Source: Apiosordaria backusii (taxonomy: Eukaryota > Ascomycota > Sordariomycetes > Sordariales > Lasiosphaeriaceae). Taken from it: a stretch of DNA of 64,000 bases. The first letter of the stretch is position 1. The number at the start of each line of letters is the position of its first letter. This document shows, piece by piece, positions 1 through 12,387 of this stretch. The notes beneath the pieces were generated by a model that saw only the letters and a program-made list of their open reading frames with translations, was not told the DNA's origin and made no database searches. The position numbers and the translations under genes were made by a program. Where the stretch lies: assembly GCA_030549205.1 (NCBI GenBank), contig JAUKTV010000005.1, positions 1,860,001 to 1,924,000 on the forward strand, read 5' to 3'.

Positions 1-3000
1 TAAATGGCAGGAGGCGGGGGGTGGGCGGTGGATGGGAGGGGGAGGGTGGTTTGGGGGGGAGGTTGGGGAGGGCGGATGAGGTGATGGGGTTGGGGGAGGG
101 GGTTAGGTTGTTGAGGATGTGATGGGGGAGGGGGGGGGTTGTGGTGTTGGTTTTTGTTGTGGGATACGAAGAGAGGAGAGCGGTGATTCAGCTGGGGGGA
201 AGGTTTGGCAGGAACAATGATTGCCGGCTGGGAATGGCTAGGATACGACGGGTGATTGATCAGGTTCTGTCACGATATGGTTGGTGTTTTTGTGGGTTGG
301 TTTGGCGTCTGGCGCTTGGTTTACTTCACTGGTGGGTGGTGAAGGGTTTGTCAACATGGCTTTCGGTTCCGGCTTTGGGGGTCAACATTCAGCATTGGTT
401 GTCACATAGCGTCGGAGATGCTGTACAATAGGAGCAGGTTCAATTTTGGCTGTTGATTTTGGGAGCAGCATTGTCACATTGCAGGTGTGTACCAGACTGC
501 TGGGTTCGGGAGTGCAGTATGTGGTTTCCAATCTCAACAACACGTCCGGTCAAATCACAGCCATGTTCCTCTCGGTTCATATCCAAATCAAGGCATGTTT
601 GTCCATCTCATCACGACATACATCACGGAGTAAATCTCAAAGTAGGTACTAGTGCTTTTGCGGTGATCATGCAGCATTTTACCTGCGGCATGAGTAGTAG
701 GGCTGCCAGGTGAGCTTTTTGCCCCCTTCTTCTCTTTCCTTTTAAATAATGGGGGTAAGTCAAGCATGAAGTGTTAAGCGCGCGGAAGTGGTGTAGACCA
801 AGTAATACTATTTTGGTCACAGAACACACCATTGATCATCTAACTCCTATCTCGCCTAGGTAGTATGGAAGCGGCTGAAAAAAGGGGCTAGGTCTCACAC
901 CATGCAGTCAGTCAGTTGCTGAATCATCCATCTCACTCACCTCAACCCCCTACCACTGTTCTTAGAACCATATCTACTTCTTATTGATTCTCATAAGTTA
1001 TACACGCCCATTGCAGAATGTATTGGCTGACATTTATCCGTACCTAGGTAGTGCGTCAAAATTTCCTATGTAGGTCGCCGACCTCGGTCATCACAACCAC
1101 CCAACCCACCCCCAGAAACACAAATCATCGACCACGGTCCAGATTCCGCCAACTTTTGTGGCAACAAGGCCAGATCACCCCCCGGCCCGGTAGCCACCTG
1201 CGGCTACGTGCAGAAGACACAGTGATCAAGGTACAAACCTACATAGAAGATACCTCACTCATGTGAATTGGCCGCAAAAGCCGGCCCCAGACCTGCCTTG
1301 ACCACCCCCCTGACCCGACCCGGCCGAGAAAGCTGCACAATCCTTACCTTGCCGCAGTCCTAACGCCATCTAAACGGTTCAGCCCTCAGTATCCTTTCAT
1401 CAGCCAAACATAAAGTTTCTGCCTTCGGATGTTACAAGGCAGAGAAATTTATCAGGAGGACTTCGTGGTGGTGATTTGTGGTGGTGGTGGTGGTAGTGGT
1501 GGTGGTGGCTGCTGTTGATGAGTAACACAACCAACCCTACCCACCTTACACAGCACCGCACAGCACAGCACAACAACAACACTTGACAAGTCGATGCCTA
1601 CCGGATAAACCTCGTGAAACCTCCTCAATACGAAATCCAGTCATTCACCCATTTACCCCCCCCATCGAAATCATGTCATTGATGCCTTGGTACCTATTTC
1701 CATCAAGGCAGGCAAAAGTTCTTTTTTCCGTCCTCAAGTTCAGTTTGCAATGTGAGAAGTGCATAATGTTTGCTTAGCATCAAAAACACATAGTCACACA
1801 TACACTCCTACTATGACATGATCAACGCGCCACAAACAACAACGTCATTATCAGGCTTTGTGCAACGCCCTCCCCACCCCCCCCACTGTAAATTCAGCCT
1901 GTCTCTAGAAACCAACCAAGAATTGAACTTTGACAGCCAGACAAGTCAGTGTTCACTTTATTCCACGGACGGGAATCCGGAGAAAAGATTTCCTACCGGG
2001 ATGTTTGTTGTTGTACACTACGGCAGCAGCAGGCACCCGAGACTTCACGGCTAGGTAGGCGGAGTGAGTGAAACTGCAAGCGAGAAGTTAACCAGCAACA
2101 AGACAACGACTGGGACATGAGACAAAGTCATGTTTTTGTCTTTTCCCCTTTGTCTCTCCCTTGCGACTTGTGTTGCAAGAGGGCGTCCAATTGTCTTATC
2201 AACAGCTAGGGTCAGATAAAAAAGGGGGTTTGTTTACATCCCCCATCCCCCATCCCCCCTCTCCCCAGCCCTATCACCCCCACCACCACCACCACCATCA
2301 CCATCACATTCAAAACATTGAGACCCAAAAATGAACTTATATTATTAGAGGTAATAAGTAAAGCAGTAATCAGTGTAGTGTAGTGTAGTGTAGTGCAATC
2401 CAATATAAATATGATGTGATCTGATATACCAGTACTCCTCAATCGTCATATATTTCCAAACCAAAACCGTGCACACTGTTTCAAGAGTCTTTGGTGGTTG
2501 GTGTAGATTCACAACCTCAACCTCCAGCCTCCAGCCCAGCTCCAGCCCAGCTCCAGCCCAGAACCAAAAAGCAAATAACGCGCGCGCCTCCAGAAGTGAC
2601 CCCGATGTTGTTATTATTGCTCCCGTTATCCACACCCTTCCCCTTCCCACCTGTCAAACCTTTCCAACAAAAAAACCAGAAACATTCCCTATCCCTACTC
2701 CCCCATAGGTACCCACCCACCCGACAGAACCTCAACCATAAAAGATTGAAAGCAACCATCCAACCCAACAAAAACCCCCCACCATGGTGTGAACCAACCC
2801 CCCCTCTTCCCATCCTCCCTCCATCCCATTCCATCCATCCCATCCATCCAAACTCCCACCCAACCACAAAACCCCTTCTTTTTTATCCGCCCCCCCCCTT
2901 TCCCCGCCAATACCTGCCACCAGGCTATATACTAATCTCCCTATCCCCCCAAAGAACCCCCTTTCCCTACCAATATCCCCCACCTGACCATACACCAATA

Positions 3001-4156
3001 TATCCCCTCAACCCCCCACCACCACCGACCACCAATTCAACCACCACTCATCCTTATAATCACCTCTTCTCTTCATCCAACCTCAAACAAAGCAATAAAC
3101 AAGCAACAAGCAATCGAAACAAAACCGCTTGTCATTGTCTAAGCCAAGGTTGTGTAACATACTACAACAACAACAAAGTAGTAGTAGTACTACCAGGTAG
3201 TTTTATAAGAATTATTCCCCTCCCCCTCCCCCCCCCCCCCCCCACCGCGTGCAAAAAACAAAAACAAAAACCCATATACCCCCCTACCCCCTTTCCTCCG
3301 CTCCTCTGTTCCATAACATAACATAGGGAACAACAGCCAATTTCCGCTCCGAACCCCCCCACCCCCCCGTCCTCTCTTCAGAACAAACAAACAACAAGAA
3401 AAACATAAAATCAAAACACTGAACCCCAAAACTCATGAAAAAAAAAAAAAAAAAAAAAAAAAAAAGAATCCCGGGAATAAACCCCCCACACCAACCACCA
3501 ACCCCAAAACCTCCATGTGCGTTGTTGTTGTAGTAGTAGTAGTAGTTGTAGTAGTTGCCTTGCCTTGCCCTCTTCTGTTCTCTCAACAAGTAAAAGGATC
3601 CCAAGCCATGCGCCGCCTGTCTGCCTCCCTTTTCTCCATCAACCCCCCCCCCCCCTGAGCAAGTGAGGAAAAAAAAAAAAGAGTCAAGTGTTGTTCTCTC
3701 GTCAAAGACGCCGTCCGTGTAGAGATCAATGTGAATGCCCCCCACCCCCACCGATGCAGAAACAAAAAAAGCAGCAAAAAACCCTGATGTTGTTGAACAC
3801 AATCGATCCCGTTGTTCTCCCCCCCCCAACTCTTTTCCCACCTTTAAAAACCCCCATCGCCCTCCATACAAACACCCCCCCCATGTTACGTGTCCCCAAA
3901 AGTACACTTAACGCGCGCCTCCCACCGTTTCCCAATAATGATGCCCGAAAACATGTAAAACACCGGTGTCGTCCCTTCACTTTTAAACCCTTTACCGCCC
4001 AGCCCCCTATGCCCATCCTGTTTGTTGTGTGTGTGTGTATGGTGCACCAAAAACCCCCCACCCCTTGGACTCCGTCAAAAAATCGAAAGTGTCTGCAAGC
4101 ACACCCAGGGCAGCCTACATTAGTGTAATTGGAAACCACTACTCGTCTGCTCTTGA
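1..4156. other. gene-free leader region, C-rich and microsatellite-rich
   Basis: I see no gene that can be supported here. The stretch holds simple repeats: a GTG tract near 1480-1510, a CAC/CAT tract near 2280-2306, four TGTAG units near 2377-2396, a CCAGCTCCAGC-type repeat near 2525-2565, GTT/GTA trinucleotides near 3523-3555, and long poly-C and poly-A runs near 3222-3242, 3439-3465 and 3645-3680. From about 2220 to 4140 the + strand is very rich in C and poor in G, which keeps reading frames open by composition alone. It ends just beyond the 3' end of the minus-strand gene at 4157, so part of it may be that gene's 3' flank. Confidence 0.6.
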
Positions 4157-5988
4157 TTAACCCCAGACGCTAGCTTGAGGCTTGCTGTTGCCCCAGCCGG
4201 CACGACCACCCCAACCAGACATCCCAACATTAGCCGTCTCGGCCGTCGCCGAAGCCGGAGCAAGAGCAGCGCCCTCCCCATCATTAGCCCCAGCAGTATA
4301 CCCCTGACTCAACGGCGAAGGCAGAGGAGTTGTAGACCTCTTGTTCAGAGCCGGATTGGAGGGGGCACCGCTCACCAAAGGCCGAGTCCCAATGGGAGCA
4401 ACAGAGCCCTGCCCCAGCTTGCCGCCCTGAGCAGCTTGGCGAGGCGGGGACCCTCCGGGAGAAGAAGCGCTGGTGCGTGTCGTCTGCTGGGCCAGAGGAG
4501 CGTCGTAGATGCCAGTGGCTCCACCGCCAGGGTTGGACTGAGGGCTCGAGTTGCTGTTGGCGCGCGATTGGTCGTTGACACCGGCAGATTGAGGTCCCTG
4601 TCCTCCCTCAACCGGGCCCTGGGCGTTGGCATCGGGCTGACCCAGAGGCGCACGGCCATGACCATACAAGGGACCCGAACCATAGAAGCCGCGAGCCTGA
4701 GGAGGGCCAGCGGGAAATTCACCTTCACCATACAGGGCGTTGCGCTGCTGAGCAATGAGCTTGCGGCGCTCCTCCTCGGGCATGCTGTTTGGGCTCAGGG
4801 TGCGGTCGGGCTTATTGAACCCAGCAGGATCGACGAGGGCGGCTAAAGGAAGCGGTGGCGTTAGCTTATAATCTTCCAGATTGATCTGTTGAGAACAGGT
4901 ATAAAAGATATAGATAAGAGCACAGGATGGATATCCCCCAAACAGCCTCTTTACACAGTTTAGGAGCACAGGACCATGAGGCGTCGGACCGCACTTGTGG
5001 CACAACACAATTTGGGGACAGAAACGATGAAGCCTGTAGAGGTGCCAAGCGCTTCTATTTTTTGAAATTTTTTTGTTTGTTTTTGCTGTGATATGGTAGG
5101 AAGGTTCTGATGCTATACAGAAGAGGGCGGCCTACTTCGGTTGTATTGCTGCTCCTGATGGTAATTACGAAGCTCACGCTCCCGCTGAGCGGCCATTCTC
5201 CTCTTGGCCTGCATCATCTGCTCCGCCTCGTTCGAGCCGCGTGAGGTCTGGTGCCGCTGCGATGCGTAGAAGTTCTGCAGGTTCGTCGGGTTCTGGTGAG
5301 GAGGGCCGCGGGCATCACCAAAGTCGGCCACGGAGTGGGGGCGAGACCCGGGACCACCGCCGGGAGCACGGGGATCTAAACAAATCAGATGTCAGTGGGT
5401 CGGGGCTCATCAGCACTGGCCCGGCCAGTCCCAGACTATACTCACCGAAGCCTGGGTATCTCCTGGGTGCAGCGAGATTAGGAGGAACAAACTCACGACG
5501 ACCAACCCCAGGCGCTCCATACATCTTGCCGCTCTTCAGCAGGTTGTCGATGGCACGGTCAACCTCTGCACGATATCAATGTCAGCAAACACCTTCGTGA
5601 ATCTTGACCCGAGTTCCTGTCTCATCAAAGCTTCCACCATTCCACCCACAAAACCTTGTTGTTCTTGGGTGGGCCGGGTCGGGGCGGTGTCGTGATGGCA
5701 GAGACAGGCCATAACAAAGGTTCAGGGTCAAAACATACCGTCGAGTTGGTGGGAAAAGGCCGTAGGCTCCTCGCGGGGGATGACGGAACTGGCACCTGAA
5801 TGGGGGTTGGGCGGTCAGCAAAAGGAACGATATCTTGGGGATGGGGACAATGGGAGGCCAAAAAAAAGAGGGTGTTGAGTGTACATACCGGACCGCGCGG
5901 GAGGAGGGGTCTGGTGATCCCAACCACCACCGACCTGTGGAGGAGCGGGAGGCCATTGCGATTGCGAGTTCTCGTAGTATTGCGCCAT
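4157..5988 (-). CDS. hypothetical Pro/Gly/Ser-rich protein, five exons
   Basis: I do not recognise the family. My model joins five exons (5988-5889, 5795-5739, 5565-5446, 5375-5119, 4885-4157) into about 420 residues, with frame-consistent GT-AG introns. The N-terminus (MAQYYENSQSQW) is Gln/Pro-rich. A short structured-looking helix follows around residues 60-80 (AFSHQLDEVDRAIDNLLKSG), then a Pro/Gly segment, then a charged stretch near 155-170 (QAKRRMAAQRERELRN) that may form a coiled coil. The last 240 residues are low-complexity Gly/Ala/Ser/Gln and end in GWGN and ASVWG motifs. No signal peptide or membrane segment is visible. The conserved-looking helix, and introns that split it cleanly, suggest a real gene. 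The fourth intron's donor (GTATAG, about 5118-5113) is weaker; a GTAGGC donor 17 nt upstream with a different acceptor also keeps frame. Upstream lies an AAGCACC minisatellite. Confidence 0.75.
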
Positions 5989-6390
5989 GGTGTCGAGATG
6001 ATGTTTTGATCAAGTTCTGGGCCGGGAAGTTCACAGCAGAAACGTGCCGGACAGAAAGTGACGGGGGAGTCGGAGATCCGATCAGGGATTGACTCTACAA
6101 CGGGTTTTCAGTCAGTGTCAAAGATGATTTGGTAAGATCATGTAAACAATAAGAGAACAGAAAACAAAGTTTGGGAGGCGGGCGACGGAATTCAACAACA
6201 CGAAAGCCCCAGAGCCAAAAGCTTGCTTCGGGCGTTCCTTCGTCAAAAAAAGAGGTTGAGGTTGAGGTGAGGCGCGACTTGCGCAGTCGAGCCGTTAGGG
6301 TGAGAAAAATTCGATTGCCGCCCCCGACCGACAGTCGCTTCCCTTTTCGACGGCCTTTCCCGTACAACCAGACACTGGCAACCCAGCATC

Positions 6391-6446
6391 AAGCACCAAG
6401 CACCAAGCACCAAGCACCAAGCACCAAGCACTAAGCACCAAGCACC
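6391..6446 (+). repeat. AAGCACC heptanucleotide minisatellite, 8 units
   Basis: Eight head-to-tail copies of AAGCACC, the sixth reading AAGCACT, lie about 400 bp upstream of the minus-strand gene that starts at 5988. They are probably outside coding sequence. The unit is not the TTAGGG telomere repeat. Confidence 0.95.
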
Positions 6447-9400
6447 AGTGACCACCAAGTGATCAGACACCCGACACAGCGTGGACACACAACGCCTCAG
6501 GCCGCCTGCCAGCTCAGCCCAATCCAAGGTAAGGCGGGAGGTAGGGACGACAGCACAAGGCACTCACCTAAAAGAAAAAATGTCAACTCGCACCTTTCGC
6601 TGAAAGGTCCCGATGTGATTCAAAACTGTTGGCAAGTGGCAACAACACTCGATAGAGCCCCGAGGAGGAGGAGGAGAGGGAAAGAAAGAAAAAAAAAAGG
6701 TCGCACGCACCCCAACGCGCCAGGTAATTTTAGTCGCTGGCTGAGAGTGGAGGGTTGCGTTAGGATGAAAAGACCGGGGAGATGGAGGTTCTTAGGCCCC
6801 GGCGCAAAGGACGGGACGTGGGTCGATCGGCCTGACGTGGGTTGCAGAGCCTTGTCCAAGTGATTCCCCCCTTTTCCAAAGTATGTATTTTATATATCAG
6901 ATATGTGTATGTGAATCAGAAGTTCTGGAAGCTGCCTGCTCGGGAAGTCAGGTACCTATGTATCCCTGATAAAAAAGTAGGTCGGGGCCAGCTCATGTCA
7001 GCCATCAAAGCCCAGGCAGGCCACAGCATTCTTCAACAAATCTGCCCTGCCCTACCGAGTGCTCACCAACAGATTGCTGTTGATGAAAGAGTTCGCCGCC
7101 GCAACCACCTGCGTCACGCTCCGGTAGACAGACTTGCAGAATTACGCGGGGGGCCGCCACACCACACACTGAGTGGTTGTCACTTCTGCAGAAGAAACGC
7201 TAGCGACGTCCAGGGTGACCTGGAAAGCCTTTCCGCCATCAAAACGTGGTAACGGAGAACGGAAATGACGACGATGAGAAAGTCACGCCAGTTTCTATGA
7301 GCGAAACATCGGCAATGTCTATCAGTTGTAATGATGGTCACCTACGGAGTTTGGAAGATAGGGGTCTGGGGATCCATGGGACTGGTCTCGGTGGCTGGAG
7401 GGCTTGCAACACAGCAACCTCTCAACTCTCTTCGGCTTGGAGGCTTTAGTTGACGGTTGGGCACCCGCAGGTTCATTCTCACCAGATCTCATCCAACATG
7501 CCCAAGGTAATTCCATGTGAACCGAGAGGTGACACAAAGGCTGTTGCGGCGAGTGTCGAGATGAGAAATCCAGAGATGCATCAACCAACTCGATGAACCC
7601 AGGACCTTGGCCAAGCGGGTTCGGCACAGACCAAGGTGGGTACCCGATACCTCTCCGCGATAGCGTCACAGCTTGGGCTCCCGAAAAGGGAAGGCCGCAC
7701 CGCGAATAGGGGAAGCCGGCGGTCGTTGCCGTCTGGAACCTGGAAAGAACCTGAAGAACTGATTCTTCAATGACGCCTGCTGTGCGCGGCAGCCCAACAA
7801 TTAAGCCAACGTTGATCTCTTGAAGCACCTGATATCTCCAGATATCCAATTACATAACTTCAAGGCACACGTTTCTTCGAAGGAGTTCCCAGCAGCGTGG
7901 TGAGTGCTGCGGGCCCTACACTACACTAGAAGTAGTCCACTAGCGCCTCCGTAGGGGTCATCTTCCTGGGAAGCGGTAAGGTAGTCGGGTATAATTAGGA
8001 CCTGGTATTGTTACCTTGCCTCTAAGGCGTGTTTTCTGTAGCCAGGCCTTTTATTTTCGGATTATTCGGGCTCTGTACCGGAAGCACATCACTCTTTGCT
8101 TTGCATCGGCATTACGTTGCAAAAGCGTTTCGAAAGCTTCAGACAGCGGCATGTGGACTTTTTGTGCCGACTTTTAGGGAAAAGTGTGGGGTTGGGTGAG
8201 GGGTAGTTGTCCCCCAACTTCAACATCATCTGCTGCCAGTGTTAACCTCCGAGTCGGCTTTACAAACACATTGACCTGGGCGGAACATGAACTGTCACAG
8301 CTTTATTATCTTATTATCACACAATAAGACTCGATCTGCCGTCTTGTAAACCATTCCTGGTATCGGCTAGCACTTATCTCCGAACGACTTACTCACCTGC
8401 CTATAGGACCGCACCTAGCAAGCAGCCCAAGGCGCACACATGTCCTACCCTTGAGGTCCAGGAGGCACGTGGGATGCCATACAGAGCGGCATCGGATTGA
8501 CTCACTAGGAAATCCTACAGGCTGTCCGGAAGCTTGCCTACCCGGTTCATCTGCTCAACAACACTCTATCTTGAGCTAATCATTCTCTGCTTACTCCCGA
8601 CTACCGGCTCTGGTTGCGATATCCCGAACACTAGTGCCTCTTGTATTGGAACGCCAAAGATACAATTCGACACTCTCAGTATCAACTGGAAGCTACAAGC
8701 TCATAGTGTAGAAACGCTCGAGCTGTTTGAAACCAAGCTGGAACAAGCTCGCCGGAAGCTACCATAACTTGGGTTCCGTCAATCACACACCAGGAACCTG
8801 TTTGGTGGAGCCACTCCATTGGGATCTCAAGAGCCTGGTATTCGACCTTGGGATACCTGGGTCATGACAATTCTCAACCGCGCCTCCTCGTGTACATGAT
8901 GACTACACTACACAGCCACCGCTGACACGGCTTTTGGCCCTCGACGCTCACCACCGCTTGATAAGAAGCTGACCAGGCAGAATGGTCTCTTCAAAGAATA
9001 AAGACTGCTACGTTACGCAAGAAATCCCGAGGATCCCCAGCGGGCCGATTTCGATTTTTCCCGAGGCGCGCTGCACTCCGCGTTTTAAAGAGCACCAACT
9101 GCCAGCAAACTTCACACCAGCCTTCGATCCCAAATGAGAGGCTTTGGCCGTGCCAATAAAGTTCAAGTCGTCAGGCAAATAGCGTGAGGGAATGCATCAC
9201 TCGCATCCGCGCACTACATGTGCATCACGGCTAACTGGGCGGCCCAAAGAGGTCATCACGTTTCTATCGACCAATGTCGTGGAACCGTTGTCGACCCACC
9301 GTTCCATTTAACGCGCCACTGTAGGCCCGAGTCCCATTTTGGATTCATGACTACCACCGACCCAGCCCAGGATGTTGAGAAAGCGTGGGGTTTGGCTTGA

Positions 9401-10792
9401 GGGGAAGATGAGACATATGCAGTGTCTTCAGACAAGCTGTCAAGGAACTCACAGACATCACCAGACCGGCACAGCATACCCCCCTCCCCTTTCAAATTCG
9501 CCTAATACCGTCACGGAACTCAAGGGCTCTGATCCGGTTGAGCAACAATGAGATGCAGATTGTGAATGCGCGGCCTCTTACTGTGCCGTCCTTTAACAGT
9601 ATTGCCCTCATTACGCCAAGATGGCGGCCACCATTTTTTGTCGGCGGTTATGGTTTGGTTTTGACCATCGGTCACCCTGCCCGAGAGCGGAAGGTCACTC
9701 TTAGACGTCACTCTCGGACGGGCAAGCTCTGACACACTCAGCCTGCCTTCCAGAGGCTTCCGTGCAGGTGGTTCTCTGCATGCCGCCGAACAAGACTTGG
9801 AATTCGTGGGTGTTTGTTCCGCAGTAACCCCGCAGCATCACATGCCTATTATTGGCTTGTTTCCTGTGTGGCGTCTCCTGTACCACTTCATCAAGACCAT
9901 CTGTTGTTGACTTTGGATCATGCCCAAGGGGCATCATTTCAGAGTCCGCTTTCGGCCCCTTGATGTTGATACGCTTCCTGCCCAAGGACCAAAAACCGAG
10001 GGTCGGCGTGGCCTCGTGGGGACAATATGGCATGTATAACAAAATCTGTCTGGGTAGGACCGAAACTTGAATCTCTGGTTGTGTTAACCACAAGCCTTTC
10101 CGTCTGGTTCTAGCTATCTATCCTTCAGAGGCACCCAGCCAGCTCATCCGGGACTGATGCAGAGAGAGCACTCATATTACCGGGTTGTGTCATACCAAAG
10201 TTGTGGGAGGGCATACAAACACCTCTGAGCCTCCTGTGTGGCGGGCTGAACGGTAATACAGTGGTTGCAGATTGCCACATGGCATCCATGTCCATGGTCG
10301 ATGCTGGAGATGGTGTTTTCTCTACTGATCTCTGTGAAACATCAGTCAAAGGGAGCGCCGACAACTGCCGTTAGAAAGTTGAACGCTGAAACGGCACACA
10401 AGTCGCTCCCGGTCTCCTGGAAATGAAGGCAAGTATGACAATGGCCAACAAACTTCTCGTGTGTTCACATGGGGGGTTGGAACTTTGGGGTTTGGAGGCG
10501 GAGGTGACACAACACCCTCAATTCTAGACTTGATCTTTCTTCTACTACTACGCCTTGAAGGCAAAAAAGATACCAACTATCCCCAGGCCGAGGGAGTGAT
10601 TCATGTCCGGCGGGGGGTTCGTGCCGGCCTGACAGGGGTTTGTATAATTCCCGGCACATACCACGGACCGGCCCGCCGCCTCCCGGTCCCCGCTCTCCCC
10701 GCTCCGGGTTTGGTTTGTTTATAATTCTAGAAACACCATCCAACACCACCACCACCATCACCACAACAACAACAACAATGTCAAACTCCTTT
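6447..10792. other. gene-poor island, nothing convincing
   Basis: About 4.3 kb without a gene I can support. Open frames are short, mostly under 180 codons, and lack neighbouring frame-compatible splice sites or recognisable domains. A TTG-initiated minus frame at 7849-7322 is the longest. Codon positions in it show no third-position bias that I can see by eye. I found no terminal repeats, transposase motifs or tRNA here. The stretch could be degraded mobile-element sequence or long regulatory DNA; the sequence alone does not decide. Confidence 0.5.
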
Positions 10793-11912
10793 TCACCCCT
10801 CCAACCCAGGCACAACCCCATAGCTAACCCTCGAACACCCCTTACTCCTCCCAATCTTCCTCACCTTCACCTCCTCCCCACACAAATCCGTCCTCTCCAC
10901 GTGCGTCCCGCCACAGGGGTAAACCTCCGCCCCGACAATCCTAACCACCCTCCACTTCTTTCCTCTTCCCCCTTCCGGCTTGATTACATTCTCCCCCTCC
11001 CCATCCCGTGGAAGAATCAACCTCTCCAACCCCTCCCTTGCAAAATCCTGCTGATCCCACCAGTCAATCTCCACTGGCATTTTTGCCTGTAGAAACTCGT
11101 TCACCTTGTCCTGAATCGGCCCCTTCCACTTGCCTTCGATCAACCCCCTAAACTCACATGCTGCCGAATCAGGGAAATGCGAGGCTTTGAGCTCGTCGAA
11201 CCCTTCGATGTGGGACTCGAGGAGGTGCCGGACTGCGGAACCGAGGATGTGGCCTGCGGTGTGGAGGCGGGAGTAATACAACCTCTTTTTCACGTCAATC
11301 GCCTGGGTTACTTCATCCCCGGGACGAAAAACAGCATCTGGAGAAGGGAAGGTGCCCAAGTGGAGGACTTGGGAGGGGGAGGTGAGGGAGTGACGGACGG
11401 AGGTTACTGTGAATGACACTCCAGAGGAGGAGGAGGAGGAGGTGATTGTGCCCTCGTCTGAGGGCTGGCCTCCGCCTTGGGGGTGGAAAATTGTTGACGG
11501 GAACGTGAGGACGAAGGCGTTTTGTTTTTCTAAGGGGGGGGATGATTTGAAGAGGGATTGGTCTGGTTCTGGTAGGAGCGCAAAGGGGGTGATGGTGAGG
11601 AGGGTGGTGGGGTGGGTGGTGAGGGTTGAGTTGTGGTGGAAGAGGAGTTCGGTGGGAGGGGGGGTGGTCTAGGTAGGTTTGATCAGTGATTTGTTCAGGC
11701 TAGAAATTGGGGGGGTTTGGACTCACCATTTTGGAAGCTGATGCCCGGAACAGGCGGTGTTGGAGGGGGGTGGTAGGTGAGTTGAGATGTGATCTGAATG
11801 TGTCGCTGAAAATGCGCCTAGAACGGCTTTTATTCAGTGAAGGTGAAGAATACAAAGACCGGTGACGGGGAGATGAGATGGTGAGTCCGGGCAATCTGGC
11901 ACGCCCTTGCAT
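10793..11912 (-). CDS. AlaX-like alanyl-tRNA editing protein, possible mitochondrial leader
   Basis: Trans-editing hydrolase that removes Ser or Gly mischarged onto tRNA-Ala, related to the editing domain of alanyl-tRNA synthetase. The model has two exons (11912-11727 and 11668-10793) and 353 residues. The four predicted zinc ligands are present: HTAGH gives H198 and H202, and CGGTH gives C314 and H318. A canonical HPQGGGQPSDEG loop comes before them. The intron falls directly after an internal ATG (11729-11727), so translation could start there and give a 292-residue cytosolic form. Starting at 11912 adds 61 residues rich in Arg and Ser with almost no acidic residues, which resembles a mitochondrial presequence. 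Family membership is very likely from the paired metal motifs. The choice of start, and any dual targeting, is inference. Confidence 0.9.
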
Positions 11913-12387
11913 TGACAGGTCGTGACAGCGTCGAATGTTCTGGAAGCCTTCAAAGGCTCCAGGGATGCTGTTGCAGATGAACCAACGGGAAATATGACGT
12001 GCAGTTTGTTGAAAATTCGGGAAGGAAATAAACAGGGAAATATAGATGCAGAAATTTGGACGAGAAATTCAGCGGGCTGTTGAGCCTGTGTGTTGAACTT
12101 GGGTTAGGGTTGGGTAAGTATCGACTTGAACATGCTGATGATGCTCCGAGTCCCAAGTTTCACGTTTAAACGACGATTCACGGTTTCGTTCTGGGTACCT
12201 AAGTTCCAGAATGCTTTTATCACTGCCTACGATCCCACACTACAGACGGCATCCTTAATGGAAGTTGAGAAAAGTAATACATAACACAGCCGACAAGCGC
12301 CGACTGTGGCCAAGTCTCCAACTTATACCACGAGACCAAATGCTTCCACGTCTCTCCCATTCTCATTCCCACAAATAAATAACATCT

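Noticed and set aside
2491..3321. Plus-strand Pro-rich open frame of 276 codons
   Set aside because: C-rich DNA lacks the T and G needed for stops; protein is only Pro/Thr/Asn repeats with no start context or domain.
3284..3907. Minus-strand open frame of 207 codons with Phe and Gly runs
   Set aside because: Complement of the same homopolymer zone; it reads through poly-A and poly-C runs as Phe and Gly tracts.
6391..6446. Interstitial telomere repeat
   Set aside because: The unit is AAGCACC, not TTAGGG/CCCTAA, so it is only a minisatellite.
7322..7849. Minus-strand frame of 175 codons in the gene-poor island
   Set aside because: Starts with TTG, has no domain, no splice partner and no promoter signal that I can see.
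9680..9730. Inverted repeat GCCCGAGAG / CTCTCGGACGGGC as a transposon end
   Set aside because: Arms are short and imperfect, with no target duplication or transposase frame nearby.
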